From IMG/VR virus record IMGVR_UViG_3300009419_000027, positions 1 to 50,389 of that record: 50,389 nt of DNA; one strand, 5' to 3'. Shown here one piece after another: positions 13,947-22,755 of the stretch (position 1 is its first letter; each line of letters opens with the position of its first letter). Made by a program: the position numbers and the translations under genes. Under the pieces are notes generated by a model that saw only the letters and a list, made by a program, of their open reading frames with translations, did no database searches and had not been told where the DNA came from. This DNA comes from a virus.

Positions 13947-16900
13947 ATGTCTAACCCGTCAAATTTATATGCAGAGAAGATTTTCTCAGAACACCCACTG
14001 GTTTTGTGGGCACTCGATGATCAGGCTGACTATGTAAGTTTAATAACAGAAGCACAAAGAAATATATCATTACTTTGGAATGAGACTGGTGGAGCAGCAA
14101 CTCTAGTATCAACACCATCAGATGCACCTTTTCAAGATAGTTATACATCATCTATTTCTGCAAATGTTCCAACGATTGATGGAGAAGAAGTAATTGCATG
14201 GAGTCCAGACCTTAAAAATTTTAGTGATCTAGACGTAGACCTTGGAACTATTTCTGTAGGCACATACTTTTATCTAAATAGTGTGTATGTTGATTCAATT
14301 TCAATAGGCATAGAATATACAGATACAACTTCTTCGCAACTTGTTAGAAAGTTTGAGACATTCTTAAATCCAGTATATGCAAACTGGTCTTTGATATCTG
14401 CTACTTTTGATGTTCCTGATGAAAATGCAAATTTTAGAATATTTATTAAATTTAGCACATTGACAGGTGGTGCTTCTTCAAGTGATTATCAAATTTTATT
14501 TAATGGAATTACCGCTGGCCAATGGTCTGAAGAATTTAACGCAACATCTTTAGGCGTTAGCAGCCAACTTATTCCTTCAAGCATAGCCTTAACACAAACA
14601 CATGGCTTAGAGGCAAAAGCATATGGTCTATCTGATAGATCTGGATATTACCTAGTAAATAAAAATAGTTTAGTTGCAAGAAACACAACAATTCCATTAG
14701 TTTATGGAGCGTCTGGTGTTACAAAACTAAGGCCCAACCAAAATAACTTGCCATCATTAATTATTCCAGGACAAGGATTTTTAAATGAAGCAGGTAGATA
14801 TAAAGATTACACTGTAGAGTTTTGGGCAAGAATTAATTCTGATTCTGCTACCCCTTCAAGAATATTTGGACCTATTTCATCTACAGATGGGCTATATGTC
14901 GAAAGCGGATTCTTAACATTAAAAATTGGAAATACCTTTAGATCTCATTTTGTTGGAGAATGGTATAGACCAATGCTAATTGATATTAGAGTGTTAAAAA
15001 ATTCTGCAACAGTTTTATTAAATGGTGAGCAAGTTATTAGTATAAGTTTTAGTACAAAGGACCTAATTCTGCCATCTGTTTTAAATGAAAATGGCAAGTC
15101 TCAAGATTGGCTTGGCTTTTATTCTACAGAAAATGTTACACCAATTGAGATCGACTGTGTTGCAATATATCATTATCAAGTACCAATTACAGTTGCAAAA
15201 AGAAGATGGGTTTATGGACAAGGAGTTCTTTCTCCAGAAGGAATTAACTCTTCCTATGGAGGATCTTCTGCATTTATTGATTACCCATTTGCAGACTATA
15301 CAGCAAACTACTCTTATCCAGATTTTGCAGAATGGCAACAAGGAACTTTTGACAATCTAGTAACAAATCAAAACTCGCTGGAGTTACCAATTTATTCTTT
15401 ACCAGAAATCTTTACCAACTCAAAAACACTTCAAAGTCTATATGATGACAACCTTGCTATTCAGTCTGAGGAAAATAAGTTTATAACATTAAAGCCCAAT
15501 GATTCCTGGGCTAATCAAGGAGCATATATAAATTTTCCAAGATTTGATATTTTAAATGATCAGGTTCATGCACTATATGGTATCTTTAAAGCATCAGAAA
15601 ATACTTCAGTTCAAACACTGTTTAAAATATATAATAGTCGTACAGGTAACTTTTTTACAGTTAAAAAAAATGGTGCAAAAATAGATTATTCTTTAAAGTT
15701 TAATGGAATAGAAGAAGCAATTTATTCAACTCCCAATTTTTCAATAAACACATTGATTTCTGTTGGCATAAAATTTGAAGACCTAAATAATACTTTTGGT
15801 GGAAATGTTGCTGCATTTTTTGGAAATTTAAATGGTTTAAAAATGTATGTTGGTGGCGATGAAACAGCAAGCAATACATTTTTTGGAAAAATTTACTCAG
15901 TTGGAGTTTGCTCTAGTTTAAACTTAGTAACTATTGAAGATCACTTTAATATAAACGGTATTGTCAAAATACAAGATGCAGCAGAACTTCTAGCACATAC
16001 TGCAAGTTATACACTTTTGCCAACAATAGCGTATGGTAAATTTTTATTAGATATTGGTGTTTCCTCTTACTGGGAAGATTACCTACCACTTTCTTATTTT
16101 GCACAATATGTAAAAAATGATGTTGGAAATGAATACTACGATTTAGACTTTTTACAATTTAACATTGGTTATCCAGCACCATCAAAACTATTAGAAAAAG
16201 AGTCGGTAACTGAGGATTGGACATATGCAAACCTTTATAGTGAATATCTAAGTCCAATACAAAGACCATACTCAGAACTAGATAATTTCCTATATTCTGG
16301 ATTTAATGATTATGAAGATCTAGCACAAAAATCAAATAAATACTATGAATATGATACAGCAGACTCTGAAATTAAAAGTTATATAACTTTTCAATATATT
16401 CAAGAAGGAGCAAATGCACTTCCAAGTTATTTCACAACAACAGAGAAAGCAAAAGAAGGCAGAGTTGTCGACATTGCTGAATATCCTCAGTGGCAAAATA
16501 CAAAATTTGAAGTTGTAGATGGAACAATAATTTATCCAATAAAGACAGTTGATTTTAATAAGTTAGGAATTGTTTTTCATCTAGAGTTTACCTCAAGAAA
16601 TACATTGACAAAGCCAATATCTTTAAGAAGGTTAAGTTTTACATCTCAAGCACTCAATAACAATTCTTTTAATCCAGTGGGAACTAGATTTGGAATAGAC
16701 ATGTTTCCTTATAAAAAATCGGGAATATATTACGACTATAAGTCTAAAAATCCATTTAGTATTTATAAAGGAAGTACACCTTATCTATATATGACCAGGG
16801 ATTCTGGAATTGAAGTTCGTGGAGAGTTTAGTTCAACTGTTGATCGAGGAATAAACATTCCAATTAATAAGCAACTAGCAGATGCCTACCAAGTAAGCGC

Positions 16901-17534
16901 AGTACAACTGTGGTATAGATATGATCTTGACAACTTTACAATTACTCCAACACAGTTCTTTGAAATAAAATATAAGGGTAATTTAATAAAATTTTATACT
17001 ATGGCCATAGACAGTGCTGGTAAAAGAGCAAGGGTTTATGCTATTGATGAAAATACAGGAGAATTATTTAATGGTCTGTCATATTATGTAAATGGAAATA
17101 TTGTTAGAGAGCCAGTATTAACTACCAAAGAATGGTCTGTTCTTGGAATAGGGTTTGCCAATACATTAGATTTTAATAACTTTATTGGTGGCATTAATCT
17201 TAATGGTCCAGGAGTATTTAATAATATATCTTATTATCAAGCAAATAGTCTGCAGCAAATACAAAAGCAACTTACAAGGCCTTGGGCAGACGTAAAGGAT
17301 GACGATGGGACAGATCTTTATTGGCAGTATTGGGATGAAAATTTTAGTTGGGGAGGAATGCTGGTACTGTCATCTTCCAGCCTTTATGGTGTCAACCCAT
17401 CAGATGTTTATAAAACATATATTGGAACCAACAAGATAATCGTTGATGATGGGGACGGAATGACGTTTCTTCCAGATAAAATTAGGATATATCAAGACTT
17501 AGAGTGGTCTAGTTTTATAGTTACACCTATCTAA
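13947..17534 (+). CDS. giant tail protein with LamG/concanavalin-like domains
   Basis: This 1195-residue protein starts NLYAEKIFSEHPLVLWALDD, a beginning seen in large phage minor tail proteins. At least three jelly-roll (LamG/ConA-like) segments can be read: residues about 288-375 (YTVEFWARI through VLLNGEQVIS), about 540-640 (IFKASENTSVQTLFKIYNS through GLKMYVGG), and about 985-1095 (VQLWYRY through FNNFIGGINL). Such domains bind carbohydrates or decorate the tail. It has its own promoter. It lies upstream of the portal and far from the tail-tip block at 37645-45439, which is unusual placement. It is probably a surface tail appendage. No enzymatic motif is visible. Confidence 0.7.
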   Translation: MSNPSNLYAEKIFSEHPLVLWALDDQADYVSLITEAQRNISLLWNETGGAATLVSTPSDAPFQDSYTSSISANVPTIDGEEVIAWSPDLKNFSDLDVDLGTISVGTYFYLNSVYVDSISIGIEYTDTTSSQLVRKFETFLNPVYANWSLISATFDVPDENANFRIFIKFSTLTGGASSSDYQILFNGITAGQWSEEFNATSLGVSSQLIPSSIALTQTHGLEAKAYGLSDRSGYYLVNKNSLVARNTTIPLVYGASGVTKLRPNQNNLPSLIIPGQGFLNEAGRYKDYTVEFWARINSDSATPSRIFGPISSTDGLYVESGFLTLKIGNTFRSHFVGEWYRPMLIDIRVLKNSATVLLNGEQVISISFSTKDLILPSVLNENGKSQDWLGFYSTENVTPIEIDCVAIYHYQVPITVAKRRWVYGQGVLSPEGINSSYGGSSAFIDYPFADYTANYSYPDFAEWQQGTFDNLVTNQNSLELPIYSLPEIFTNSKTLQSLYDDNLAIQSEENKFITLKPNDSWANQGAYINFPRFDILNDQVHALYGIFKASENTSVQTLFKIYNSRTGNFFTVKKNGAKIDYSLKFNGIEEAIYSTPNFSINTLISVGIKFEDLNNTFGGNVAAFFGNLNGLKMYVGGDETASNTFFGKIYSVGVCSSLNLVTIEDHFNINGIVKIQDAAELLAHTASYTLLPTIAYGKFLLDIGVSSYWEDYLPLSYFAQYVKNDVGNEYYDLDFLQFNIGYPAPSKLLEKESVTEDWTYANLYSEYLSPIQRPYSELDNFLYSGFNDYEDLAQKSNKYYEYDTADSEIKSYITFQYIQEGANALPSYFTTTEKAKEGRVVDIAEYPQWQNTKFEVVDGTIIYPIKTVDFNKLGIVFHLEFTSRNTLTKPISLRRLSFTSQALNNNSFNPVGTRFGIDMFPYKKSGIYYDYKSKNPFSIYKGSTPYLYMTRDSGIEVRGEFSSTVDRGINIPINKQLADAYQVSAVQLWYRYDLDNFTITPTQFFEIKYKGNLIKFYTMAIDSAGKRARVYAIDENTGELFNGLSYYVNGNIVREPVLTTKEWSVLGIGFANTLDFNNFIGGINLNGPGVFNNISYYQANSLQQIQKQLTRPWADVKDDDGTDLYWQYWDENFSWGGMLVLSSSSLYGVNPSDVYKTYIGTNKIIVDDGDGMTFLPDKIRIYQDLEWSSFIVTPI

Positions 17535-17538
17535 TATG

Positions 17539-17544
17539 TATACT
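17539..17544 (+). promoter_or_regulatory. -10 promoter element, leaderless start
   Basis: TATACT 7 bases before the ATG at 17552, the same spacing as at 349, 762, 929 and 1444. Confidence 0.5.
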
Positions 17545-17551
17545 GGTGGTT

Positions 17552-17947
17552 ATGGATTCCTTAATAAACCCCGAAACTGGTCAGCCCATTGTCAGAAATG
17601 TGCGTAGACAGGTAATTGAAAAGAAGTATAACTGGGGACTATACGTATATAAAAAAGCAACTGGAAAATGGTTTACTGACGGAGAAGGCAATGTGCTCAA
17701 TATTGAGTCTATGCGTAATGACGTAGCAAAAATTGCAGAACTTAAGGCAGCAGCAAAACACTTTGGAGATGATGGAGATGGGGAAGCGGTTTTTGTTCCA
17801 GGCCTAACTCGTATTTCAGATGAAGAGCATACAGAGCAAATGGATCGTATGAAAGCAGGGCTTATTCCATCAATGAACGATCTAGGTGCATGGCATGCAG
17901 CACAACAAACATTAAACAAAGCAGGCAGAGAGTCATTTGATGAGTAA
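17552..17947 (+). CDS. hypothetical protein upstream of the portal
   Basis: This 131-residue charged protein has an N-terminal segment with a conserved-looking WGLYVYKKATGKWFTDGEGN motif. A lysine/glutamate-rich helical middle and a C-terminal helix (DLGAWHAAQQTLNKAGRESF) follow. It has no membrane segment. The last 8 bases overlap the portal gene, so the two are co-translated. Its place suggests a head or packaging accessory, but I do not recognise a family. The start at 17552 is chosen over GTG 17546 because a -10 hexamer lies 7 bases upstream and GTG would leave no space. Confidence 0.65.
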   Translation: MDSLINPETGQPIVRNVRRQVIEKKYNWGLYVYKKATGKWFTDGEGNVLNIESMRNDVAKIAELKAAAKHFGDDGDGEAVFVPGLTRISDEEHTEQMDRMKAGLIPSMNDLGAWHAAQQTLNKAGRESFDE

Positions 17948-19574
17948 CAGCGACTACATAGAGGCAAGACTTGGAACAACAGAAAAGCCTGAGAGCCAAT
18001 TTAAAAATAGTGATCCATTCATTAAGTCTTGGGATGAATTAAAAAATCTTGCGGGACTTGAAGATAATTTTAAGCGTCGCATTACAAGACAAGTAAATAA
18101 AGCAATAACACAAGAAGGATATCTGGCAACTAATGCAAACATTGACCTACTTAGTGATTCATATTTAAGTTCAGCCAATGCTGATCCAAAAGGTCTTAAA
18201 GATTCTGGCTCTAAGGCAATTAACCCAGGCTTGGTCTATCGTAATGGTTACGGTCTATTTGATGTAATTACTCCACCATACAACTTGTACGAACTTGCTA
18301 ATTTTTATGATACATCTTTTGCTAATCATGCTGCAATTGATGCAAAGGTAGAAAATGTTGTAGGTCTTGGATATCGTTTTGATGTAACAGATCGAACAAT
18401 GATGAGTCTTGAAAATAATACTGATAAAGGTGCGACAAGTCGTGCACGTAATCGTATTGAAAGAGCAAAACTAGAAATTCGTGATTGGCTAGAATCCTTA
18501 AATGATGATGATAGTTTTACACGAACAATGGAAAAAATTTATACAGATCTTCAAGCAACTGGTAATGGATACATGGAAGTTGGCCGAACAGTAACTGGAG
18601 AAATTGGATATATTGGACACATACCATCTACAACGATGCGTGTGCGACGAATCCGTGATGGCTATGTTCAAATCATTGGGCCAAAGGTTGTTTACTTCCG
18701 TAATTTTGGAGCAACAAACAGAAATCCATTAACTGCAGATAATCGCCCAAATGAGATTATTCACTTTAAAGATTATTCACCACTAAACACTTACTATGGA
18801 GTGCCAGATATTATTGCAGCCCTTCCATCTCTTATTGGTGATCAACTTGCCTCTCAGTATAATATTGACTATTTTGAAAATAAGGCAGTTCCAAGATATG
18901 TAATTACTCTTAAGGGTGCCAAACTATCTGCTGATGCTGAAGATAAGATGTTTAGATTTTTACAGACTGGCCTAAAGTCTCAATCTCATAGAACTTTGTA
19001 TATTCCACTTCCAGGAGACAATGATCACTCTAAGGTTGAGTTTGAGATGAAGCCAATTGAAAATGGTATTCAAGATGGATCATTTAAAGAATACCGTAAG
19101 CAAAATCGTGATGATATTTTGATTGCCCATCAGGTTCCAATTTCTAAACTTGGAGGGTCTGATTCAGGCGCAATTGCGGCAGCCCTCGCCCAGGATAGAA
19201 CTTTTAAAGAGCAAGTATCCCGCCCAGCACAACAGGATCTTGAAAAAATCATATCAAAAATTATTAAAGAAAAAACAGATATTCTTCAGTTTAAATTTAA
19301 CGAACTTACCCTTACAGATGAGATTGCACAGTCTCAAATCCTTGAGAGATATGTTAAGAATCAGATTATGCTACCTAATGAGGCTCGTGAAATTCTCGAT
19401 CTACCTCAAGCAGAGCATGGAGATGATCCACTTGAACTTAGTCCAAGGCAGGCAGCAGACTCAAGAGCAAATGGTAATCGTTCTAGAGATGCAGAAAGGA
19501 CAAACAACCAATCTGATGGATCAGCAACTACTGCTGGACGTAATCCAAAGGGTGAAGGTAGAGCATCTCAATAA
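17940..19574 (+). CDS. portal protein
   Basis: This 544-residue protein should form the dodecameric ring at the capsid vertex through which DNA passes. It shows typical features of PBSX/HK97-type portals: an N-terminal region, then AIDAKVENVVGLGYRF, the wing/stem segment with GNGYMEVGR and IPSTTMRVRR, IIHFKDYSPLNTYYGVPDI, a clip-like region, and ILIAHQVPISKLGGSDSG followed by a helical crown. The last 50 residues are polar and disordered. The ATG at 17940 overlaps the preceding stop region by 8 bases. No terminase large subunit is visible upstream, where it usually sits. The protease gene follows, with its own promoter. Confidence 0.9.
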   Translation: MSNSDYIEARLGTTEKPESQFKNSDPFIKSWDELKNLAGLEDNFKRRITRQVNKAITQEGYLATNANIDLLSDSYLSSANADPKGLKDSGSKAINPGLVYRNGYGLFDVITPPYNLYELANFYDTSFANHAAIDAKVENVVGLGYRFDVTDRTMMSLENNTDKGATSRARNRIERAKLEIRDWLESLNDDDSFTRTMEKIYTDLQATGNGYMEVGRTVTGEIGYIGHIPSTTMRVRRIRDGYVQIIGPKVVYFRNFGATNRNPLTADNRPNEIIHFKDYSPLNTYYGVPDIIAALPSLIGDQLASQYNIDYFENKAVPRYVITLKGAKLSADAEDKMFRFLQTGLKSQSHRTLYIPLPGDNDHSKVEFEMKPIENGIQDGSFKEYRKQNRDDILIAHQVPISKLGGSDSGAIAAALAQDRTFKEQVSRPAQQDLEKIISKIIKEKTDILQFKFNELTLTDEIAQSQILERYVKNQIMLPNEAREILDLPQAEHGDDPLELSPRQAADSRANGNRSRDAERTNNQSDGSATTAGRNPKGEGRASQ

Positions 19575-19596
19575 TTGGGAAAACTCTATAAATGTT

Positions 19597-19605
19597 TGGT
19601 ATAAT
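19597..19605 (+). promoter_or_regulatory. extended -10 promoter, near-leaderless start
   Basis: TGGTATAAT, with the hexamer ending 10 bases before the ATG at 19616. It excludes the longer reading from the ATG at 19592, which lies upstream of the promoter's own +1. Confidence 0.7.
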
Positions 19606-19615
19606 AGAAGACAAC

Positions 19616-20929
19616 ATGAACATAAATAAGGCTTTCTGGACCACTGATGGCGACAACGTTCGCTTATCAATGCCCTTTGGCAAAGTAGATATTGAAAAGA
19701 GAATTGTCTCTGGATTTGCATCTTTAGATAATGTCGACAAACAGTTTGATATTGTTACAACAGAAGCATCTATGAATGCTTTTGCAAAGTTCCGTGGCAA
19801 TATTCGTGAAATGCACCAACCTTCAGCAGTTGGAAAAATGATTTCATTTAAAGAAGAAAAGTATTTTGATCCAGAATCAAAAAAGTTTTATAAGGGAATT
19901 TATGTTTCTACATATATCTCTAAAGGCGCAAGCGATGCTTGGGAAAAAGTTCTTGACGGAACATACACTGGTTTTTCTATCGGGGGACGAATGAATAAGT
20001 GGGATGATGCATATAATGAAGAACTTGACAAGTCGATTAGAATTATTAAAGACTATGATCTGGTAGAATTATCTTTAGTAGACTCACCAGCAAATCAGTT
20101 TGCAAGTATTATGTCAGTTGAAAAAGTTGACGGAGTAAATACAATTAAAGGTGATATAGCAAATACCGTAGTAGAAAATGTTTTCTACGATGAAGAAACA
20201 GGAATTGTGCTTACATCTGATGAGGAAACATACATCAGCCCAGTAAGTGGTAACGAAATGAAAAATATAGGCTTTGTAGAAAAAAATGATTCAGATAAAG
20301 CCCACATGATAAAGTTCTTAGTTGATAGTGCTAAAGGCATTAATACTTCTAAGATTAACAAGGAGGTAAACCCTATGTCAGAAGATACAGCAGTTCTCGA
20401 AACTCCAGCAGTGGAAGAGACACAAGAAGTATCAGTAGAGGTCGCTCCAGAGGCACAACCAACAGAAGCAGTTGAAGCAGTCGTAGAAGCGGAAGCACCA
20501 GTTGCTGAAGCAGAAAAGTCTGATTCAATTGTAGAAGATAGTGCTACATCTTCAGTAGAAGATGCAATTCAGAATCCAGAAGCACCAGTAGCAGAAGATG
20601 CTGCAAAGGCTGATGAAGTAATCGCAAATGCAATTACTGATATTAAGGATTCTGTTACTAATGCCTTTGGCGATCTAACAGCAACACTTAAGTCACTTAG
20701 TGATGAAGTTGCTAATCTAAAGAAGTCTCTTGATGCCACAACAACTGATGTAAATCAGATCAAGGGTACTTTTAATGAAATTGGAAAGAGAGTTGATTCC
20801 GTAGAAAAGGACACCGCTTTCCGCAAGTCTGGCGATCTAGGCGAGATCGTGCAGGAATTGGATTCAACTCCAATTCAAAAATCCCTATGGGGCGGACGTT
20901 TCCTCAAATTCTCCGACCTATACAACTAA
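19616..20929 (+). CDS. prohead protease fused to scaffold
   Basis: This 437-residue protein has an N-terminal ~170-residue HK97-type (U35-like) prohead serine protease. The probable catalytic His is H67 (REMHQPSAVGK), Ser is S121 (TGFSIGGR) and the acidic residue is E151 (LVELSLVDSPAN). An acidic, Ala/Glu/Val-rich linker follows (about 254-325), then a helical coiled-coil delta/scaffold region (about 335-410). A conserved tail, SLWGGRFLKFSDLYN, may bind capsid or be a cleavage site. The protease digests scaffold and the capsid N-terminus during maturation. A strong internal start at 20375 gives the scaffold alone. Confidence 0.88.
   Translation: MNINKAFWTTDGDNVRLSMPFGKVDIEKRIVSGFASLDNVDKQFDIVTTEASMNAFAKFRGNIREMHQPSAVGKMISFKEEKYFDPESKKFYKGIYVSTYISKGASDAWEKVLDGTYTGFSIGGRMNKWDDAYNEELDKSIRIIKDYDLVELSLVDSPANQFASIMSVEKVDGVNTIKGDIANTVVENVFYDEETGIVLTSDEETYISPVSGNEMKNIGFVEKNDSDKAHMIKFLVDSAKGINTSKINKEVNPMSEDTAVLETPAVEETQEVSVEVAPEAQPTEAVEAVVEAEAPVAEAEKSDSIVEDSATSSVEDAIQNPEAPVAEDAAKADEVIANAITDIKDSVTNAFGDLTATLKSLSDEVANLKKSLDATTTDVNQIKGTFNEIGKRVDSVEKDTAFRKSGDLGEIVQELDSTPIQKSLWGGRFLKFSDLYN
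20375..20929 (+). CDS. nested scaffold protein (internal in-frame start)
   Basis: Inside the protease gene, AAGGAGG at 20360-20366 lies 8 bases before an in-frame ATG at 20375. The site gives a 184-residue protein starting MSEDTAVLET: the acidic linker, coiled coil and C-terminal tail without the protease. Separate scaffold from an internal start is known from lambda C/Nu3 and many other phages. A coding sequence would rarely hold such a perfect ribosome site by chance. It would be made in excess over the full-length protease, which relies on a near-leaderless start. Notably, the capsid protein also begins MSED. Confidence 0.7.
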   Translation: MSEDTAVLETPAVEETQEVSVEVAPEAQPTEAVEAVVEAEAPVAEAEKSDSIVEDSATSSVEDAIQNPEAPVAEDAAKADEVIANAITDIKDSVTNAFGDLTATLKSLSDEVANLKKSLDATTTDVNQIKGTFNEIGKRVDSVEKDTAFRKSGDLGEIVQELDSTPIQKSLWGGRFLKFSDLYN

Positions 20930-20956
20930 CATAAAAATCACTAGGAGGTGAACAAT

Positions 20957-22075
20957 ATGTCAGAAGATATCGTAAAAAACTATCCAGGAACTACCCTTGG
21001 CCACGGCCATGACGGAACAGGTGCAGTAGCATCTGGTTCTACAGCAGACGCAGCAGCCATCGTAAGTGGTCGTGACGGCGTTCTAGGTAACATTACTGGT
21101 GCAAATTACGGAACATCAGGTGCCAACGCAGTTAACCCTGTCGGTACTGCAGGTGGTATCCTATTGCCTGAACAAGCACGTCGCTTCATTGATTATGTGT
21201 GGGATGCTACAGTTCTCGCTAAAGACGGACGTAGAGTTACAATGCGAGCAAACACAATGGAACTTGAAAAGGTTAACGTTGGTGAGCGTGTAATTCGTGC
21301 AGCAGCACAAGCAGACCCTACATTTACAAATGCAGGCGCAACATTCTCAAAGGTTGAATTGACTACAAAGAAGATTCGTCTTGATTGGGAAGTATCAACA
21401 GAAGCACTAGAAGATAACGTAGAAGGCGGCGCTCTTGAAGACCACCTAGTCCGTTTGATGACAAGCGCTTTTGCTAATGACATTGAAGATCTTGCAATTA
21501 ATGGTACAGGAACTGGCAACAACGCATTCCTTAACATTATGGAAGGCTTCGTTTCAAAGGTACAGACAGACGGAGGCTCACACGAGTCATTCGTAACTGT
21601 TGCTAACAATGCATGGACACCAGAGGTTATGCAAAACATTATCCTCGCAATGCCACGCAAGTATCGTGCAATCAAGAACAACCTTAAGTTCTATGCAGGT
21701 ACAGATGCATTCCAGGGTATCGTTAAGAATAACGGTACATTGGCTGATGCAATCGCAGAGGCATTTGCTGGTAAGCCAGCAGGTACACCTGCAAACCGTC
21801 AAGCATACCTTGATGGAAATGCCCAGACATTTGGTGGAGCACGTACAACTCGTGTTCTCGGTGTTGAGGTTCAGGAAGTTCCTTACTATCCTGCAGGTTA
21901 TATCGACTTGACATTCCCACAGAACCGTGTATGGGGATTCCAGCGTGATATTACTGTAAACCGTTTCTATCAGCCAAAGAAGGACACAATTGAGTACACA
22001 GTATTCGTCCGCTTTGGTCTACAGTGGGAAGAACTTGACGCAGTTGCATTCGCAACAGCAGCAAACAATTCATAA
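20957..22075 (+). CDS. major capsid protein (HK97 fold)
   Basis: This 372-residue protein starts MSEDIVKNYPG. Residues 1-70 are a flexible Gly/Ala-rich arm with GHGHDGTG and TSGANAVNPVGTAGGILLP. The body shows HK97-fold features: an E-loop-like charged segment (LTTKKIRLDWEVSTEALEDN), the P-domain helix and ALAINGTGT-type loop (LAINGTGTGNN), and a C-terminal VRFGLQWEELDAVAF. AGGAGG at 20943-20948 sits 8 bases before the ATG at 20957, which is preferred to the GTG at 20948. Codon third positions are richer in C than in neighbours, as expected for the most abundant protein. A terminator follows. Confidence 0.92.
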   Translation: MSEDIVKNYPGTTLGHGHDGTGAVASGSTADAAAIVSGRDGVLGNITGANYGTSGANAVNPVGTAGGILLPEQARRFIDYVWDATVLAKDGRRVTMRANTMELEKVNVGERVIRAAAQADPTFTNAGATFSKVELTTKKIRLDWEVSTEALEDNVEGGALEDHLVRLMTSAFANDIEDLAINGTGTGNNAFLNIMEGFVSKVQTDGGSHESFVTVANNAWTPEVMQNIILAMPRKYRAIKNNLKFYAGTDAFQGIVKNNGTLADAIAEAFAGKPAGTPANRQAYLDGNAQTFGGARTTRVLGVEVQEVPYYPAGYIDLTFPQNRVWGFQRDITVNRFYQPKKDTIEYTVFVRFGLQWEELDAVAFATAANNS

Positions 22076-22093
22076 TCACTGAAACACTTGATA

Positions 22094-22131
22094 GGGAGGG
22101 TAGCGTAAAAACTACCCTCCTTATTCTCTTT
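22094..22131 (+). terminator. intrinsic terminator after the capsid gene
   Basis: GGAGGGTAG (22095-22103) pairs with CTACCCTCC (22112-22120), followed by TTATTCTCTTTT. Transcription of the next gene depends on read-through. Confidence 0.85.
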
Positions 22132-22142
22132 TAGGAGCAAAC

Positions 22143-22379
22143 ATGTCATACCCAGGAATACCAGAAGATCATAGCCACAATGGTGAAGGTGCAATTGTTA
22201 CATTAGGAAATCCAGGTGTTATTATTATGGGTCCTAGTGGTTTACAAGTTAATACAATGGGAACTTTAGGAGCAACTCTTGGAGAAACATCTGGACCAAA
22301 CGCTGTTAACCCATCAGGAACACCAAATGGAATTAGGTTACCAATGCAAAATAATTTTGGCAGAGGTAGGCGACGCTAA
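22143..22379 (+). CDS. small protein resembling the capsid N-terminal arm
   Basis: This 78-residue Gly/Pro/Asn-rich protein starts MSYPGIPEDHSHNGEG. It aligns over about 65 residues with the N-terminal arm of the capsid protein just upstream: shared YPG, HxHxGxGA, a G-x-x-G-(L/V)-x-x-N core, TSG(P/A)NAVNP and GTxxGIxLPxQ. It ends in a basic tail, GRGRRR. AGGAG lies before the ATG. It has no promoter of its own; expression relies on read-through of the terminator at 22094-22131, so it should be much less abundant than capsid. It may be a minor head protein occupying special positions, a decoration, or a protease/scaffold decoy. This is inferred. Confidence 0.65.
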   Translation: MSYPGIPEDHSHNGEGAIVTLGNPGVIIMGPSGLQVNTMGTLGATLGETSGPNAVNPSGTPNGIRLPMQNNFGRGRRR

Positions 22380-22382
22380 TTC

Positions 22383-22391
22383 TGGTATAAT
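22383..22391 (+). promoter_or_regulatory. extended -10 promoter
   Basis: TGGTATAAT just after the stop at 22379. AGGAGG at 22397-22402 is 5 bases before the ATG at 22408, so the leader is about 9-10 bases. It serves the connector genes. Confidence 0.75.
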
Positions 22392-22407
22392 GACATAGGA
22401 GGAATAA

Positions 22408-22755
22408 ATGTCTATTATTGAAGATTTATCTAAGAAGACTGTTATGGAAATAAAGTCTTATGCAAAAAAGAACAACATTGATTTATTTGGCGTAACAACA
22501 AAGGCTCATATGCTTGAGGTTATTGCTAGTTGGACTCCAAAAGAAGAAACAAAAGAATTAAAAAAAGTTGAAAAACAGACAGAAGAAAAAGTAGCATTAT
22601 TTTCAGAAAGAAACATTTTTTGGAATGAGGTTGGCGAAGTTGTTAGAGGCTACAATATTGTAACTAGAGAAGTTTCTGAAAAGTGGCTTACTCATAGTAA
22701 AGTCCGTATGGCAACCCCTCAAGAAGTAGCAAGGCACTATGGTAAACAAGCATGA
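22408..22755 (+). CDS. head accessory protein with SAP/HeH-like N-terminus
   Basis: In this 115-residue protein, residues 1-42 (LSKKTVMEIKSYAKKNNIDL through MLEVIASW) form a helix-extended-helix pattern like SAP/HeH/LEM-type DNA-binding motifs, often found in small phage head proteins. A Lys/Glu linker follows. The C-terminal 50 residues (WNEVGEVVRGYNIVTREVSE, then KVRMATPQEVARHYG) form a separate conserved block. A role at the head-neck region is inferred from position between capsid and connectors. It overlaps the next gene as ATGA. Confidence 0.6.
   Translation: MSIIEDLSKKTVMEIKSYAKKNNIDLFGVTTKAHMLEVIASWTPKEETKELKKVEKQTEEKVALFSERNIFWNEVGEVVRGYNIVTREVSEKWLTHSKVRMATPQEVARHYGKQA

Noticed and set aside
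17581-17979. Minus-strand 132-codon ORF opposite the gene before the portal
   Set aside because: It overlaps two coupled plus-strand genes with better signals, and no minus-strand promoter is seen.
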